Assembly (NCBI GenBank): GCA_020853775.1
Contig: JADYYH010000111.1
Coordinates: forward strand, 1 to 60,338
Source of the DNA: Nitrospira sp.
Lineage (GTDB): Bacteria; Nitrospirota; Nitrospiria; Nitrospirales; Nitrospiraceae
Direction of reading: 5' to 3'
Length of the DNA: 60,338 nt
Shown here: one piece after another, positions 29,539 through 39,265 of the stretch
Layout: every line of letters starts with the position of its first letter
Position numbering within the stretch: position 1 is the first letter of the stretch
Notes under the pieces: model-generated
The model's input: the letters and a program-made list of their open reading frames with translations, nothing else
Told to the model about the DNA's origin: nothing
Databases searched by the model: none
Position numbers and translations under genes: made by a program

Positions 29539-29907
29539 TCATTTCTCTGGGACTCGAGTTGCCTCGAACCTCAAGCAACCTACCCGAAGATTTCGGCCGG
29601 GCCGGCCTTTCCGCTGAGCTCTTGCGAGCCCGCGGGCATCTCCCTATTTGGTCTTGCTCCGGACGACGCTTACCGTGCCGTTGATGTCGCCATCACCGCG
29701 GTGGGCTCTTACCCCGCCGTTTCACCCTTACCTGAGCCGCAGGGAGAGACCGAAGTCTCTCACGCGGCCATCGGCGGTTTGTTTTCTGTGGTGCTGGTGT
29801 CGGATCGCTCCGCCTGGACGTTATCCAGCGTCCTTGCCCTTGGAGTCCGGACTTTCCTCCCGTCGAGCACGCTCGACGAGCGAGCACCCGTGTCCCCCCA
29901 GCGCGCA
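29467..29907 (-). ncRNA. rnpB: RNase P RNA (bacterial type A)
   Basis: On the minus strand the conserved elements appear in order: GAGGAAAGTCCGGACTCC (CR-I), AGAAAACAAACCGCCGATGG, GGTAAGGGTGAAACGGCGGG and GTAAGAGCCCACCG (CR-II/III), GAGGTTCGAGGC and the 3' ACAGAATCCGGCTTATAGGG (CR-V). The 5' GCGCGCTGG (29906-29898) pairs with CCAACGCGC (29481-29473) as P1, followed by a U-run at 29472-29467. Length of about 435 nt is normal. It is the catalytic RNA that trims tRNA 5' ends. Confidence 0.97.
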
Positions 29908-29913
29908 GAGGAA

Positions 29914-29942
29914 AGTATACGGTCCAAGCACGCCTGTTTCAA
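29914..29942 (-). promoter_or_regulatory. Sigma70 promoter of rnpB
   Basis: TTGAAA (29942-29937), a 17-nt spacer and TATACT (29919-29914) on the minus strand place the start site near 29907, which agrees with the 5' strand of P1. Confidence 0.8.
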
Positions 29943-30253
29943 GATACCATCTCCATGGCGGGCGATATCGCACACGGCGCACCGATCAGTACCGCACGAT
30001 CATGTCGTAAGCCAACTCTCAGCAAGGGCTACTGCTCACCGTAGCCGTCCTATACCGCGCCGATCCTGCCAGATCCGACCGTGTACCCCAAACACGAACT
30101 CGCTCGATTTTTGCACTGACCTAGCGGCTTCGCGGGCCTTGCGCCAAAACTCTTGTGACAGGAGGTGCATCACTCACAGACCCATGTGTACACATGTTCA
30201 GACCAGAGACCTCTAGAGTCCCGAGTCACACCATTCATCTTACACCTAGGAGA
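29943..30253. other. Gene-free stretch before the porin gene
   Basis: About 310 bp without a convincing gene. The plus-strand frame open from 30155 is only an extension of the porin frame. No clear promoter, terminator or repeat was recognised. Confidence 0.4.
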
Positions 30254-31726
30254 ATGATGATGAGGGCTCAGCCGTTTCTCTGGATGATATTGTGTTTTTA
30301 TGCGGCGATCGTGACCCCAGCTATGGCCGAAGATATGGGGTTTGAAGAACGTATACGCAAGCTGGAGCAAAAACTGCGCGACATCGAGCAGGAACGTCCC
30401 CAACCACATGGGGCTACGTCACCCGCGGCCGAGTCGGCCGAATCATCGCCCACGTCGGGGGGAACAGCCCTTCCGGAGATTGGAAGGGATTTGCGTCGCC
30501 CCAAGCAGGCGCCCCTCTCCTTCAGTACCGGCGGTTCGGGCACCATGATATATGCTAAGCCGTTCGTATCGGCCCCCAAAGCTTTTGTCGGCGGCTATTT
30601 TGATCTCCAATACCGAAACCATAGAAAAGACGTCATCGACAATGGCGCGGGATCACCCGGAAGCAATCCCGGTATCGGATCGACAAACAGCTCCTTCGAT
30701 CAACAGCGATTCGTTCCGTTCATCTATGCCGACATCACGGAGCATGTGAAATTCGCATCCGAACTCGAAATCGAGCACGGCATTCGTGAAGGGACTGAGA
30801 CAGAGGTCAGCCTGGAGTTCGCCCACGTCGACTACTTGTTCAGCGAGCCGGTCAATCTTCGAGCCGGTATTATCCTTCTACCGGTCGGCAAATTTAATCT
30901 CCTCCACGATTCCCCTTTAAACGACCTGACCGACCGTCCGCTGGTCAACCAGTACATCATCCCCACCACACTATCCGAAGCAGGTGCCGGTTTCTACGGA
31001 ACTTTCTACCCGGGCCGTCAGGCCAAGATGGACTATGAATTCTATGTGACTCAGGGACCCAACGGATATCAGCCCGATGGGACCGCCAGAATCGGCGAGG
31101 CTAGCGGCCTCAAGAATTCTCGTCAGCGCAAGTCTTTAACCGACGATGGATTCGACAACAACCGAGGAAAAGCTGTCGTGGGACGGGTGGCCTACAGCCC
31201 TGTTTTGGGGGTCGAAATTGCGGGGTCGGGCTATCACGGCACCTATGATCCGGAAAGCAAACGATCCCTTTCAATCGTTGTCCTGGACTGGACTCTCCAA
31301 CGAGGCCCATTCGAATTGATCGGTGAAGCCGCCTGGGCGTACATGAAGAATAATTCCCGCAATCTGGACGGTACCCCTGCCATCGATCCTGATACCGGAC
31401 GCCTGCGCCCGCAGCGAATGAACGGTTACTACATTCAGGGGAACTATCATTTTATGCCGGAAGTCTTACGGCGCTGGCTGCCTCAACGCTTTTCGGAAGG
31501 ATCCACGATGACCGCAGTGGTCCGGTGGGACAAGATCAACACGAATCGAGATGCAGCAGGGGGATTCGGTGACCTTGAGCAGCTCAGCCTTGGATTGAAC
31601 TTCCGCCCGATTGAGGACACCGTATTCAAAGTCTCCTATCAATTCGGGACACGGGCATTCAATCCGAACACGAATCAACGCATTCACGACAATGCACTGG
31701 TCCTCTCTGCCGCCACGTACTTTTAG
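30254..31726 (+). CDS. Outer-membrane porin-like beta-barrel protein
   Basis: A 490-residue exported protein. The signal peptide (about 1-25, ending TPAMA-ED) is followed by a short coiled coil (FEERIRKLEQKLRDIEQERP), a Pro/Ser linker and a long beta-rich barrel that ends in an aromatic residue (LSAATYF), as outer-membrane proteins do. FVGGYFDLQYRNHR and the repeated aromatic alternation fit phosphate-selective porin O/P-like or related barrels. The start is one of three ATGs (30254, 30257, 30260) after AGGAG. Substrate unknown. Confidence 0.8.
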   Translation: MMMRAQPFLWMILCFYAAIVTPAMAEDMGFEERIRKLEQKLRDIEQERPQPHGATSPAAESAESSPTSGGTALPEIGRDLRRPKQAPLSFSTGGSGTMIYAKPFVSAPKAFVGGYFDLQYRNHRKDVIDNGAGSPGSNPGIGSTNSSFDQQRFVPFIYADITEHVKFASELEIEHGIREGTETEVSLEFAHVDYLFSEPVNLRAGIILLPVGKFNLLHDSPLNDLTDRPLVNQYIIPTTLSEAGAGFYGTFYPGRQAKMDYEFYVTQGPNGYQPDGTARIGEASGLKNSRQRKSLTDDGFDNNRGKAVVGRVAYSPVLGVEIAGSGYHGTYDPESKRSLSIVVLDWTLQRGPFELIGEAAWAYMKNNSRNLDGTPAIDPDTGRLRPQRMNGYYIQGNYHFMPEVLRRWLPQRFSEGSTMTAVVRWDKINTNRDAAGGFGDLEQLSLGLNFRPIEDTVFKVSYQFGTRAFNPNTNQRIHDNALVLSAATYF

Positions 31727-31729
31727 CCG

Positions 31730-31763
31730 GGAAGGGGCCTACCCCGACACGTAGGCCCCTTCC
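31730..31763. terminator. Strong hairpin between porin and M48 genes
   Basis: GGAAGGGGCCTAC (31730-31742) and GTAGGCCCCTTCC (31751-31763) form a perfect 13-bp stem with an 8-nt loop. There is no U-run on either side, but its place between convergent genes suggests a bidirectional stop or RNA 3' end. Confidence 0.6.
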
Positions 31764-31773
31764 AATCACTCGA

Positions 31774-32664
31774 TCAGTGCAATTGAGGCAACTCGCTATT
31801 CGGTGCAGGTGGCTTCGACCGATAAATCGGCATCGCCTCAGCCATCCATTCTTCAAGTTGTTGAATACGAGTTTCGTGGCTGGGGTGTGTGGACATGAAC
31901 TCGGACGGAGATTTGCCGCCGGACAATTCGCCCATTCGCGTCCAAAGTTGAATCGATTCCCGTGGATCGTACCCGGCATCCGCCGCAAGCAAGACGCCGA
32001 CATAGTCTGCCTCTGACTCGTGCTTGCGGCTGAACGGGAGCAACACGCCGACCTGCGCGCCGACACCCAACGCCGCCATTCCCGCTTGAGACAGAGCCGG
32101 ATTGGCGCCGCTCACCCCCAGCGCGATCCCGATGGCCTGCAGGGTAGTCTGCGCCAGCGTGTTCTGGCTCATCCGCTCTCCGCCGTGGCGGGCCAACGCA
32201 TGCACGACTTCATGGCCCATCACCGCCGCCAGTCCCGCTTCCGTCTTAGCTACCGGAAAAATCCCGGTGTAGACGGCGATCTTGCCGCCCGGGAGGGCAA
32301 AGGCATTCATGGTCTTGTCGTCCTTGATGACGGTCACTTCCCATTCGAATTGATTCGCCATCTCGCTGTACTTGGACCGCTTGGCGGCCTCGATCACGCG
32401 CGCGGCCACTCGCTTGACCGGCTCAATCTCCCGCGGATCGGTCGACGGCTTCATCTTCGGATCGTTCTTCACTTCGGCATAGGCCTGCGCGCCCATCTGC
32501 GTTTCCTGAGACATCGGCATCATCATGAGCTGCCATCGCCCCGTATAGGGATTGGTTTGACAGCCGGTCGTCACCAATAGGGGCACAACGCCGCAGACCA
32601 ACCACAGAATGTTCGACAGCCTCGCAGATCTCCGCCCGCCGCCCCGCTTGGATTCCATCTTCAT
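31774..32664 (-). CDS. M48-family zinc metallopeptidase, lipoprotein
   Basis: A 296-residue protein starting MKMESKRGGG at ATG 32664, which has GGAGGT 5 nt upstream; the longer frame is disfavoured. A lipoprotein signal ends at VTTGC (about 35). The peptidase domain shows the zinc motif HEVVHALARHGGERM, the third Glu ligand region SEADYVGVLLAADAGYDP and the C-terminal STHPSHETRIQQLEEWM. It belongs to the periplasmic BepA/LoiP-like group, which degrades or helps assemble outer-membrane proteins. A role beside the adjacent porin is possible but not shown. Confidence 0.9.
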   Translation of the reverse strand: MKMESKRGGGRRSARLSNILWLVCGVVPLLVTTGCQTNPYTGRWQLMMMPMSQETQMGAQAYAEVKNDPKMKPSTDPREIEPVKRVAARVIEAAKRSKYSEMANQFEWEVTVIKDDKTMNAFALPGGKIAVYTGIFPVAKTEAGLAAVMGHEVVHALARHGGERMSQNTLAQTTLQAIGIALGVSGANPALSQAGMAALGVGAQVGVLLPFSRKHESEADYVGVLLAADAGYDPRESIQLWTRMGELSGGKSPSEFMSTHPSHETRIQQLEEWMAEAMPIYRSKPPAPNSELPQLH

Positions 32665-32680
32665 CACACACCTCCGCAAA

Positions 32681-32709
32681 TTGACCAGTCTGGTGAGCTT
32701 TGCTAGATT
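32681..32709 (+). promoter_or_regulatory. Sigma70 promoter of rnhC
   Basis: TTGACC (32681-32686), a 17-nt spacer and TAGATT (32704-32709) lie in the gap between the divergent M48 and rnhC genes. The predicted start site near 32716 places any start codon at 32700 upstream of the transcript, so GTG 32751 is the likely start. Confidence 0.7.
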
Positions 32710-32750
32710 ATCGCGCCGCTCCACTCGTTTCCACCTGGGAGTTTCACCGA

Positions 32751-33410
32751 GTGCCCGCCACCACGACGCTCTCATCGCTGAATCGCATCGGAATCGACGA
32801 GTCCGGCAAAGGCGACTATTTCGGTCCTCTGGTCATTGCCGCTGTGTTTGTGACGCCGGCCTCGGAACAGGACCTGACGCTGATGCAGGTCCGCGACAGC
32901 AAGAAGATCTCTGATGGACGGATTCTGGAAATGGCGCCCGACATCCGCCTGGTCTGCCCCCACAGCATCGTGGCAATCGGACCGCAGCGCTATAACGAGC
33001 TCTACGCCAAGATCAAGAACCTGAATCGACTCCTGGCCTGGGGGCATGCCCGGGCGCTGGAAAACCTGCTCCAGCAAGTCGACTGCGACCTGGCCATTGC
33101 CGATCAGTTCGGCGATGAGCAGTTGATCCTCAATGCGCTCCAGGAGAAGGGCAAACGCATCCGGTTGGTGCAACGCACACAAGCCGAGACCGATCTAGCC
33201 GTGGCGGCCGCATCCATTCTTGCCCGCACGGAATTTCTGCTGCGCCTGCAACGGCTGTCGCAGGAATTACATACGACACTGCCTAAAGGGGCATCCCCCG
33301 CCGTGGAACTGGCCGGACGGATGGTGGTGAAGAAATATGGGCGGGATCGGTTGGGGACAGTCGCGAAGCTGCACTTCAAGACGACGAAGCAGGTACTCAG
33401 CCAAACCTAG
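32751..33410 (+). CDS. rnhC: Ribonuclease HIII-like, lacking the N-terminal domain
   Basis: A 219-residue RNase H type 2 enzyme that removes RNA from RNA-DNA hybrids. RIGIDESGKGDYFGPLVIAA carries the catalytic DE and the GKGDYFGP signature that separates RNase HIII from HII (which has GRG). Later motifs are VRDSKKISD, ADQFGDEQLI and QRTQAETDLAVAAASILAR. RNase HIII normally has an extra N-terminal TBP-like substrate-binding domain of about 80 residues; here it is absent. Start GTG 32751 follows GGGAG and fits the promoter. The end overlaps the convergent zinc-ribbon gene by 4 bases. Confidence 0.9.
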   Translation: MPATTTLSSLNRIGIDESGKGDYFGPLVIAAVFVTPASEQDLTLMQVRDSKKISDGRILEMAPDIRLVCPHSIVAIGPQRYNELYAKIKNLNRLLAWGHARALENLLQQVDCDLAIADQFGDEQLILNALQEKGKRIRLVQRTQAETDLAVAAASILARTEFLLRLQRLSQELHTTLPKGASPAVELAGRMVVKKYGRDRLGTVAKLHFKTTKQVLSQT

Positions 33411-34183
33411 ACGGATTCGCCGAGTTCAAAATCCTTCGCCTGGTCCTGGCCCAGAGGCCGCTTTCCTTCGGCAACGGGCTCCCCTTCCCAATACAACATT
33501 CTGTAACAGTAGGGGCAGGTGTGGACGTCATCTCCGCGCTTCACTTGGGAAATGAGTTGAGGCGGGACCTGGAGCCGGCACCCGACGCAAATACCATCCT
33601 TAATCAGCGCGAGGGCCTGGTCTTTCCGTGTGCTTTTCAGCCTGTTGTACCGCGCGAGGAGGCCCTTCTCCACTCGCCCGGACAACTGCTTCTGCTGGGC
33701 TTCCAATTCAGTAAGCTCCGCAGCGAGCCCGCGGTCCTTCTCATCGAGTACGGCCTTCTCTTTGGTGAAGAGCGCCTCCGACTCTGTGAGTTGTACCTGA
33801 GCAGAGGCGATCGTCCGTTGAGTCTGCTCGATCTGCTCCATCGCGAGAAGGATTTTCTCCTCGATTTCTCCGCGTTTCTTGTTGGCCAGCTCTACTTCGA
33901 ACAGGTGGGCCTGATATTCCTGATTGGTCTTCAACTGGGCGGCGCGATCTTTCATCTTGCCGATGCGATCTTCGTGCGCCTCTAGATCTTTCTCATGGCT
34001 TCGCCGTTCCTTGTTCAACGCCTCGACGGAGGCTGACGCGTCGTGAACCATCCGCCTCGCTTCCCGAAGGGGCGCCTCATTCACTTCAAGCCGTTCGGGT
34101 ATTTTCCGCCGTTGTTCTTTGATGTCGGCGATGCGGAGGTCCAGTTTCTGCAATTCGATAAGGGGGGACAGCTGTGAATTCAA
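33407..34183 (-). CDS. Coiled-coil protein with C-terminal C4 zinc ribbon (CT398-like)
   Basis: A 258-residue protein. Residues 20-180 are a long antiparallel coiled coil rich in Glu, Lys and Gln. A C4 zinc ribbon follows at about 200-228 (KDGICVGCRLQVPP, then VHTCPYCYRMLYW). This is the DUF164/CT398 group, conserved in many bacteria; a chlamydial member binds sigma54 and flagellar parts, but no general function is settled. It lies downstream of a tRNA and rpoD. Confidence 0.85.
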   Translation of the reverse strand: MNSQLSPLIELQKLDLRIADIKEQRRKIPERLEVNEAPLREARRMVHDASASVEALNKERRSHEKDLEAHEDRIGKMKDRAAQLKTNQEYQAHLFEVELANKKRGEIEEKILLAMEQIEQTQRTIASAQVQLTESEALFTKEKAVLDEKDRGLAAELTELEAQQKQLSGRVEKGLLARYNRLKSTRKDQALALIKDGICVGCRLQVPPQLISQVKRGDDVHTCPYCYRMLYWEGEPVAEGKRPLGQDQAKDFELGESV

Positions 34184-34260
34184 CGGGCTCCTTGTGGGTT
34201 GCGCGAGAGCAACGTCGGCATGACGCCTCTCGCACCGAAATCATCGTGAGGCGCTCAGGC

Positions 34261-34337
34261 TGGTGGGCCCACTAGGACTTGAACCTAGGACCAGCTGATT
34301 ATGAGTCAGCCGCTCTAACCACCTGAGCTATGGGCCC
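34261..34337 (-). tRNA. tRNA with anticodon CAU, probably tRNA-Ile2
   Basis: A 77-nt cloverleaf starting GGGCCCATAGCTCAG on the minus strand, with loop CTCATAA, T arm GGTTCAAGTCC and an encoded CCA end. The anticodon CAU could be elongator Met, but C4-G69 and C5-G68 in the acceptor stem are the pairs that favour lysidine modification by TilS, so Ile2 (reading AUA) is preferred. Confidence 0.9.
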
Positions 34338-34449
34338 AGCCCTGCCGGCCAGTGACCTGGCCTCAGCCTGCATCACGGCGCACCTGGTTCGAGCGGCCTG
34401 ATTCTAAAGCTGCGATCGGACAGAGTCAAACCAGTCCGGGCAATCAGCC

Positions 34450-36255
34450 TTAGAGACTCTCCACGAAACTACGCAGCTTCTTGCTACGGCTCGGATGCCG
34501 CAGTTTCCGCAACGCTTTCGCCTCGATTTGCCGAATGCGCTCGCGGGTCACTTCAAAATCCTGCCCCACTTCTTCCAGGGTGTGATCGGTCGCCTCGCCG
34601 ATGCCGAAGCGCTTCCGCAACACCTTTTCTTCCCGAGGGGTGAGCGTTTCCAGCGCGCCGTTGATCTGTCGCTGCAAGTCATACCGAATGGCCGCTTCTA
34701 ACGGCGAGACCGCCTTCTTGTCTTCGATGAAGTCCCCTAAATGACTGTCTTCCTCTTCGCCGATCGGGGTTTCGAGAGAAATCGGCTCGCGCGCGATTTT
34801 CAGGATCTTGCGCACTTTGTCCAGCGGCAAATCCATCCGTTCGGCAATTTCTTCCGGCGTCGGTTCGCGACCGAGTTTCTGCACCAGATGGCGCGAGGTC
34901 CTGATCAGCTTGTTGATGGTTTCGATCATGTGGACCGGAATACGGATGGTTCGGGCCTGGTCGGCGATGGCACGGGTAATGGCTTGCCGGATCCACCACG
35001 TCGCATAGGTACTGAACTTATAGCCCCGCTTGTATTCAAACTTATCGACGGCCTTCATGAGGCCGATATTGCCCTCTTGAATCAAATCCAGGAACTGGAG
35101 CCCTCGATTCGTGTACTTTTTCGCGATGCTCACCACCAAACGCAGATTGGCTTCGACCAACTCCGCCTTCCCACGCTTGACCTTTTCCTCCGCCACATCG
35201 AGATGCTTGACTGCATCCTTGATCTCTTCGGCAGAAATGAGAGCTTCTTCCTCTTCCAGTTGCCTGATACGGCCTTTGGCGGCTTGATAATGTTTCTTGA
35301 TGTCCTGAAGCACTTCTTCGGAGAGCCCAGTCCTGCGCTTCACCGCGAGCAAGTCTTTATGGGTTCGACACAACTTCCGCAGTAATTCAGCGCCGGCCTC
35401 GCCGCCGACACCGAGACGACGCTGGCAGCTCGTCACCTCGCGCTCCGACTGACGGAACAGGAGGTTGAGGTCGCGCACGCGCTGGGTCATGCGGTCTTTC
35501 AGGACGCCGTGCAGATTGACCGATTCCATCTTGTCGACAACCTGGCCGCGCACCGTGTCGATCTGCTTGCGCAGTTTCTTCTGTTTCTCAGGATCAGCCC
35601 CGACATGGCGAGCCTTGTCGTACAAATCTTTCAGCGAAGCGGACACCTTGCGAACGGCGTTCAAAGAGTCCAGCGTTTTCACCCGGAGCTCTTCATAATC
35701 CTTTTCAACGGCCTCTTCTTCAAAATCCTCTTCCGTCTCCACGACCGGCACGATCTCGCGCACATCGATCTTGCCGTTCTTCAGCTGATCGCGGAGATTC
35801 AGCACAAACTCCAGGGTCATCGGCAAGCCGTAGACGACCGTGGCGATATCCTTCTTTCCCTCTTCGATCCGCTTGGCGATTTCGATTTCGCCCTCGCGGC
35901 TCAGCAGGGCCACGCTGCCCATTTCTTTCAGGTAGAGCCGGACAGGATCATCGGTGCGGCTGAGCGCGCCAGGCGTCAGGTCGATTTCCTTTTCGTTCTC
36001 TTCCGAGGAGTCAGACTCTTCGCTTTCCTCGATTGCCTCTTCGCCTTCTGCGGCTTTCGGAGCTCGCTCCGTCTCAGCGGACTCCACAATCTCGATGTCC
36101 ATTTCGCCGAACATGGTCATGATCGTGCTGAACTGGTCCGACGAGACGACATCCGCCGGCAACGTGCTGTTGAGATCGTCGTACGTGAGGAAGCCCTTCT
36201 CTTTGCCGAGATTGATGAGCTTCTTCACCTCGCCGAGTAATTCTTGTTTCGGCAT
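34450..36255 (-). CDS. rpoD: RNA polymerase primary sigma factor (sigma70)
   Basis: A 601-residue sigma factor. Region 1.1 is at the N terminus ([20 protein letters not shown]), followed by an acidic linker (about 65-95), region 1.2 ([20 protein letters not shown]), a long non-conserved region, region 2 ([20 protein letters not shown], then [20 protein letters not shown]), region 3 and region 4 ([20 protein letters not shown]). It recognises TTGACA/TATAAT promoters, which match several promoters read in this window. It follows dnaG by 2 bp. Confidence 0.97.
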   Translation of the reverse strand: MPKQELLGEVKKLINLGKEKGFLTYDDLNSTLPADVVSSDQFSTIMTMFGEMDIEIVESAETERAPKAAEGEEAIEESEESDSSEENEKEIDLTPGALSRTDDPVRLYLKEMGSVALLSREGEIEIAKRIEEGKKDIATVVYGLPMTLEFVLNLRDQLKNGKIDVREIVPVVETEEDFEEEAVEKDYEELRVKTLDSLNAVRKVSASLKDLYDKARHVGADPEKQKKLRKQIDTVRGQVVDKMESVNLHGVLKDRMTQRVRDLNLLFRQSEREVTSCQRRLGVGGEAGAELLRKLCRTHKDLLAVKRRTGLSEEVLQDIKKHYQAAKGRIRQLEEEEALISAEEIKDAVKHLDVAEEKVKRGKAELVEANLRLVVSIAKKYTNRGLQFLDLIQEGNIGLMKAVDKFEYKRGYKFSTYATWWIRQAITRAIADQARTIRIPVHMIETINKLIRTSRHLVQKLGREPTPEEIAERMDLPLDKVRKILKIAREPISLETPIGEEEDSHLGDFIEDKKAVSPLEAAIRYDLQRQINGALETLTPREEKVLRKRFGIGEATDHTLEEVGQDFEVTRERIRQIEAKALRKLRHPSRSKKLRSFVESL

Positions 36256-36257
36256 AC

Positions 36258-38102
36258 CTACTCCTTCACCGCAGACGTCAGCGCAACCGGCATCACACCG
36301 GCTTTCCGAATCCGCATATCGTTAATCAAACCGTTCAAGCGATGCACTTCATCTTCTCGCCGCTCGCGTTCCGCGATCTTCAATTCTTGAATCAAGAGGC
36401 CCATGGTCCGTTCGCGGCCTCGCCGCTCCAAGGTCTCCAAGCATCCGGCAATATGTGCCGGCACGTCGTCATAGTGCTGCTCCTGCATCGACAGTTCCGA
36501 CACTAAGGAACCGCAGACCTCATCCGTGATCAATACGTCCAGCAGGTTTCTGACGGATACCCTGCCATCCTCTGACAGATGCTGCAAGGCACATTCGATC
36601 AATTTTTGGTAGGCCGGCGTCGAAAACGCCTCCGGGGACAATTTCCGGAGATCCGCAGCGGATAAACTGCCATGCACGAGCAAATGCGCCAAGTCGCGCT
36701 CTTCAGGATTGGCCTTTATTTTAGCCGGCATTGAAACGGATGGCGTCTTAAGGGGTCGATCTGGGCGACGCTGGTCTTCCGAAACGAGCGTCGGGTAGCG
36801 GTCGATCAAGCGCTGCTGACTGAGTCCCAAGCGTTCCGCCACAAGCCGGATCCGCTCTTCCCGTTCAATCGGATGCGCGCTTTTCTGGAGAATGCGCAAG
36901 ACCGCATCTACGGCTCGAATCCGGTCCTCGACGCTTCCCGACTCAGCCGTGCGCAGACTCTGCTCGATGGCAAAATCCAACAGGCTTGGCGCCGCGCGAT
37001 GCAAGGCCGCAAATCCCTCGGCGCCATGTTTCCGGACATACGTGTCGGGATCGTCACCTTCGGGAAGCGAGACGACCTTGACGCTCAAACCGCTGTTGAC
37101 GAACAGATCCAGCGACCGCAATGCCGCCCGGACTCCCGCCTGATCCGGATCGAAGAGCAACACGATGTTCGAGGCGAACCGGCGGATGACCGTAATGTGC
37201 TCAGCGGTTAAGGCTGTTCCCAGGGTCGCCGCCACATGGCGAATGCCCGCCTGGTGCAACGCAATGGCATCGAAATACCCTTCGACGATGATCAGTGTTT
37301 GCTGCTGGCCCGCTGCTTCACGTGCTGCATCCAGCGCGAAGAGCGTCTGTCCCTTTTTAAACAACGGGGTCTCGGGGGAGTTCAAATACTTGGGCATCCC
37401 GTCGCCGAGAATCCGTCCGCCGAATGCCACCACCCGCTTTCGCAGATCTGTAATGGGAAACATGATTCGCGAGCGGAACCGGTCGTAATGGCCCGACACG
37501 GCAGTTTTTTGCGAGCCGCTTTGATCGCGTGGAATAGAGAGGCCGGCTGCGACGAGATCCGCCGGCGCAAACCCTTCTTTGAGCATGGCTTTAGTCAGCC
37601 CGTCCCATTCTGGCGGAGCATAGCCAATGTGGAATTGAGCGGTCGTGTGTGGCTGGAGGCCGCGACTGTCGAGATATACACGCGCCTGCGCACCGGCAGG
37701 CCCTTCCATCAACATACGCTGGTACCAGGCTCCCGCAGCTGCATTGAGGCGTTCCAGTCGACCAAGTTGCGTGCGCGCTTCAGTAGAATATCCGCCCGTC
37801 GATTCAGGAACATCCACCCCCACCTTCCGCCCCAAATCCCGAACGATTTCGGGGAACGCCGCTCCGGTCAACCTCATCAGAAACGTATACACATTGCCGC
37901 CGGCCCCGCAGCCGAAACAGTGGAAAATCTGCCGCGATGAGCTGACGGTGAAGGAAGGAGACTTCTCTTGATGAAAGGGACACAGGCCCTTGAGGTTCTG
38001 CCCGGCTCGAGTCAGCGCCACATGTTGGCCCACGATTTCCGCGATGTCCACTCGGTCTCTGATTTGGTTGATGACGTCGTCCGAAATCAGGCCTTGGCCC
38101 AC
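36258..38102 (-). CDS. dnaG: DNA primase
   Basis: A 614-residue primase making RNA primers at the replication fork. The CHC2 zinc finger ([11 protein letters not shown], then [14 protein letters not shown]) is at about 40-70, the Toprim domain shows [16 protein letters not shown] and [14 protein letters not shown] (about 260-310), and a C-terminal DnaB-binding-like region ends the protein. GTG 38102 with GAGGA 5 nt upstream is preferred to the GTG at 38135. The rpsU-dnaG-rpoD order is common; rpsU is absent here. Confidence 0.95.
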   Translation of the reverse strand: MGQGLISDDVINQIRDRVDIAEIVGQHVALTRAGQNLKGLCPFHQEKSPSFTVSSSRQIFHCFGCGAGGNVYTFLMRLTGAAFPEIVRDLGRKVGVDVPESTGGYSTEARTQLGRLERLNAAAGAWYQRMLMEGPAGAQARVYLDSRGLQPHTTAQFHIGYAPPEWDGLTKAMLKEGFAPADLVAAGLSIPRDQSGSQKTAVSGHYDRFRSRIMFPITDLRKRVVAFGGRILGDGMPKYLNSPETPLFKKGQTLFALDAAREAAGQQQTLIIVEGYFDAIALHQAGIRHVAATLGTALTAEHITVIRRFASNIVLLFDPDQAGVRAALRSLDLFVNSGLSVKVVSLPEGDDPDTYVRKHGAEGFAALHRAAPSLLDFAIEQSLRTAESGSVEDRIRAVDAVLRILQKSAHPIEREERIRLVAERLGLSQQRLIDRYPTLVSEDQRRPDRPLKTPSVSMPAKIKANPEERDLAHLLVHGSLSAADLRKLSPEAFSTPAYQKLIECALQHLSEDGRVSVRNLLDVLITDEVCGSLVSELSMQEQHYDDVPAHIAGCLETLERRGRERTMGLLIQELKIAERERREDEVHRLNGLINDMRIRKAGVMPVALTSAVKE

Positions 38103-38186
38103 GGCGGTCCTCGCTAGTGCCCGCAGGGATCCCACCGGTCGATGCCCGGCTGGATGCCTTTGACGCGATTGAAAGTTGACCGTTCA

Positions 38187-38215
38187 CCCTAACAAACGGT
38201 CCGCATATGTGTCAA
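38187..38215 (-). promoter_or_regulatory. Possible dnaG-rpoD promoter with inverted repeat
   Basis: TTGACA (38215-38210) and TTAGGG (38192-38187) with a 17-nt spacer lie about 85-115 nt upstream of dnaG. The -35 is perfect and the -10 is poor. GACCGTT and AACGGTC (about 38178-38202) flank the -10 as a 7-bp inverted repeat that could be an operator. Confidence 0.35.
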
Positions 38216-38232
38216 TCAAGGAGCCGTGCGGA

Positions 38233-38577
38233 TTATCCCGGAGGCCAGGCCATGCGCCTTCCTCCGAGGACATGCAGGTGGAGATGAAACACCGTTTGCC
38301 CGCTGTCCGCTCCGGTGTTGGTGACAATGCGATAGCCGGACTCTGCCAGATTCTTCATCGCCGCGATCTTGGAACAGGTCAAGAGCAGATGCCCCAGCAA
38401 CGCCGCGTCTTCGCCCTGACAATCCTGCACCGCCGCCATGTGACGTTTCGGAATGACGAGGACATGGACCGGAGCTTGGGCATTGACGTCCTCGAATGCC
38501 AGGACGCGATCATCCTCGTGGACAATTTTCGCTGGGATAGCCCCATTGACGATACGACAAAAAATGCAGCTATCCAC
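38233..38577 (-). CDS. HIT-family nucleotide-binding protein
   Basis: A 114-residue histidine-triad protein starting at GTG 38577 (AAGGGG upstream). It has CIFCRIVNGAIPAKIVHEDD at the N terminus and the triad TVFHLHLHVLGGRRMAWPPG at the C terminus, as in HinT purine-nucleoside phosphoramidases. The gene overlaps the end of hisIE by 8 bases and closes the his operon. Confidence 0.93.
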   Translation of the reverse strand: MDSCIFCRIVNGAIPAKIVHEDDRVLAFEDVNAQAPVHVLVIPKRHMAAVQDCQGEDAALLGHLLLTCSKIAAMKNLAESGYRIVTNTGADSGQTVFHLHLHVLGGRRMAWPPG

Positions 38578-39265
38578 GCGTATCCCCTTCCGGCACCGGC
38601 CGAATCCCGGACTTGCCAAATCTGGCCCCAAGTTCCCGATATACTTCGCTCAACGTCACATCATGATACCCGAGAACCAGGAGGGTGTGAAAAAACAAAT
38701 CCGCCGTCTCGTAAATAATCTCGTCCCGTTTTTGGTTCTTGGCGGCAATAATGACTTCGCCGGCTTCTTCAGCCACCTTTTTGAGAATGCGATCGACATT
38801 GCCCTGCAGGAGCTTGGAGACATAAGAGTCGGGCTGCGGGGCGGCCTTCCGCGCCAGAATGGTTTGATAGAGCCGCTCGAGAATTCCTCCACCGGCGTCC
38901 TGCGTCTTGTTGACGTCCGCTCGTCCCTCGTCACTCATTCTGGAGAAAAAACAGGCGCGTTCCCCGGTATGGCAGGTTGGTCCGACAGGCTCCGCCTTCA
39001 CCAGAATGGTATCCCCGTCACAATCGACGAAGAGATCTTTCACCCGCAGCAAATGTCCTGAGGTTTCCCCTTTTTCCCATAGTTTCCGGCGGGAGCGACT
39101 CCAAAAATGAACGGATTTGGTGGCCAATGTTTTCATGAGGGCATCCTGATTCATGTACCCCACCATGAGCACGGTGCCATCAAACCAATCCTGAATCACG
39201 GCTGGGATCAACCCCTGTCCGTCAAATACCAGACTACGGCTATCGCTCGACATCACAGGCTCCAT
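38570..39265 (-). CDS. hisIE: Bifunctional phosphoribosyl-AMP cyclohydrolase / phosphoribosyl-ATP pyrophosphatase
   Basis: A 231-residue fusion for steps 2 and 3 of histidine synthesis. The HisI half (about 10-125) has MVGYMNQDALMKTLATKSVH, FWSRSRRKLWEKGETSGH and the metal motifs DCDGDTILVK and GPTCHTGERACFF. The HisE half (about 130-215) has SYVSKLLQGNVDRILKKVAE followed by EAGEVIIAAKN. It directly follows hisF with no gap. Confidence 0.96.
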   Translation of the reverse strand: MEPVMSSDSRSLVFDGQGLIPAVIQDWFDGTVLMVGYMNQDALMKTLATKSVHFWSRSRRKLWEKGETSGHLLRVKDLFVDCDGDTILVKAEPVGPTCHTGERACFFSRMSDEGRADVNKTQDAGGGILERLYQTILARKAAPQPDSYVSKLLQGNVDRILKKVAEEAGEVIIAAKNQKRDEIIYETADLFFHTLLVLGYHDVTLSEVYRELGARFGKSGIRPVPEGDTRG

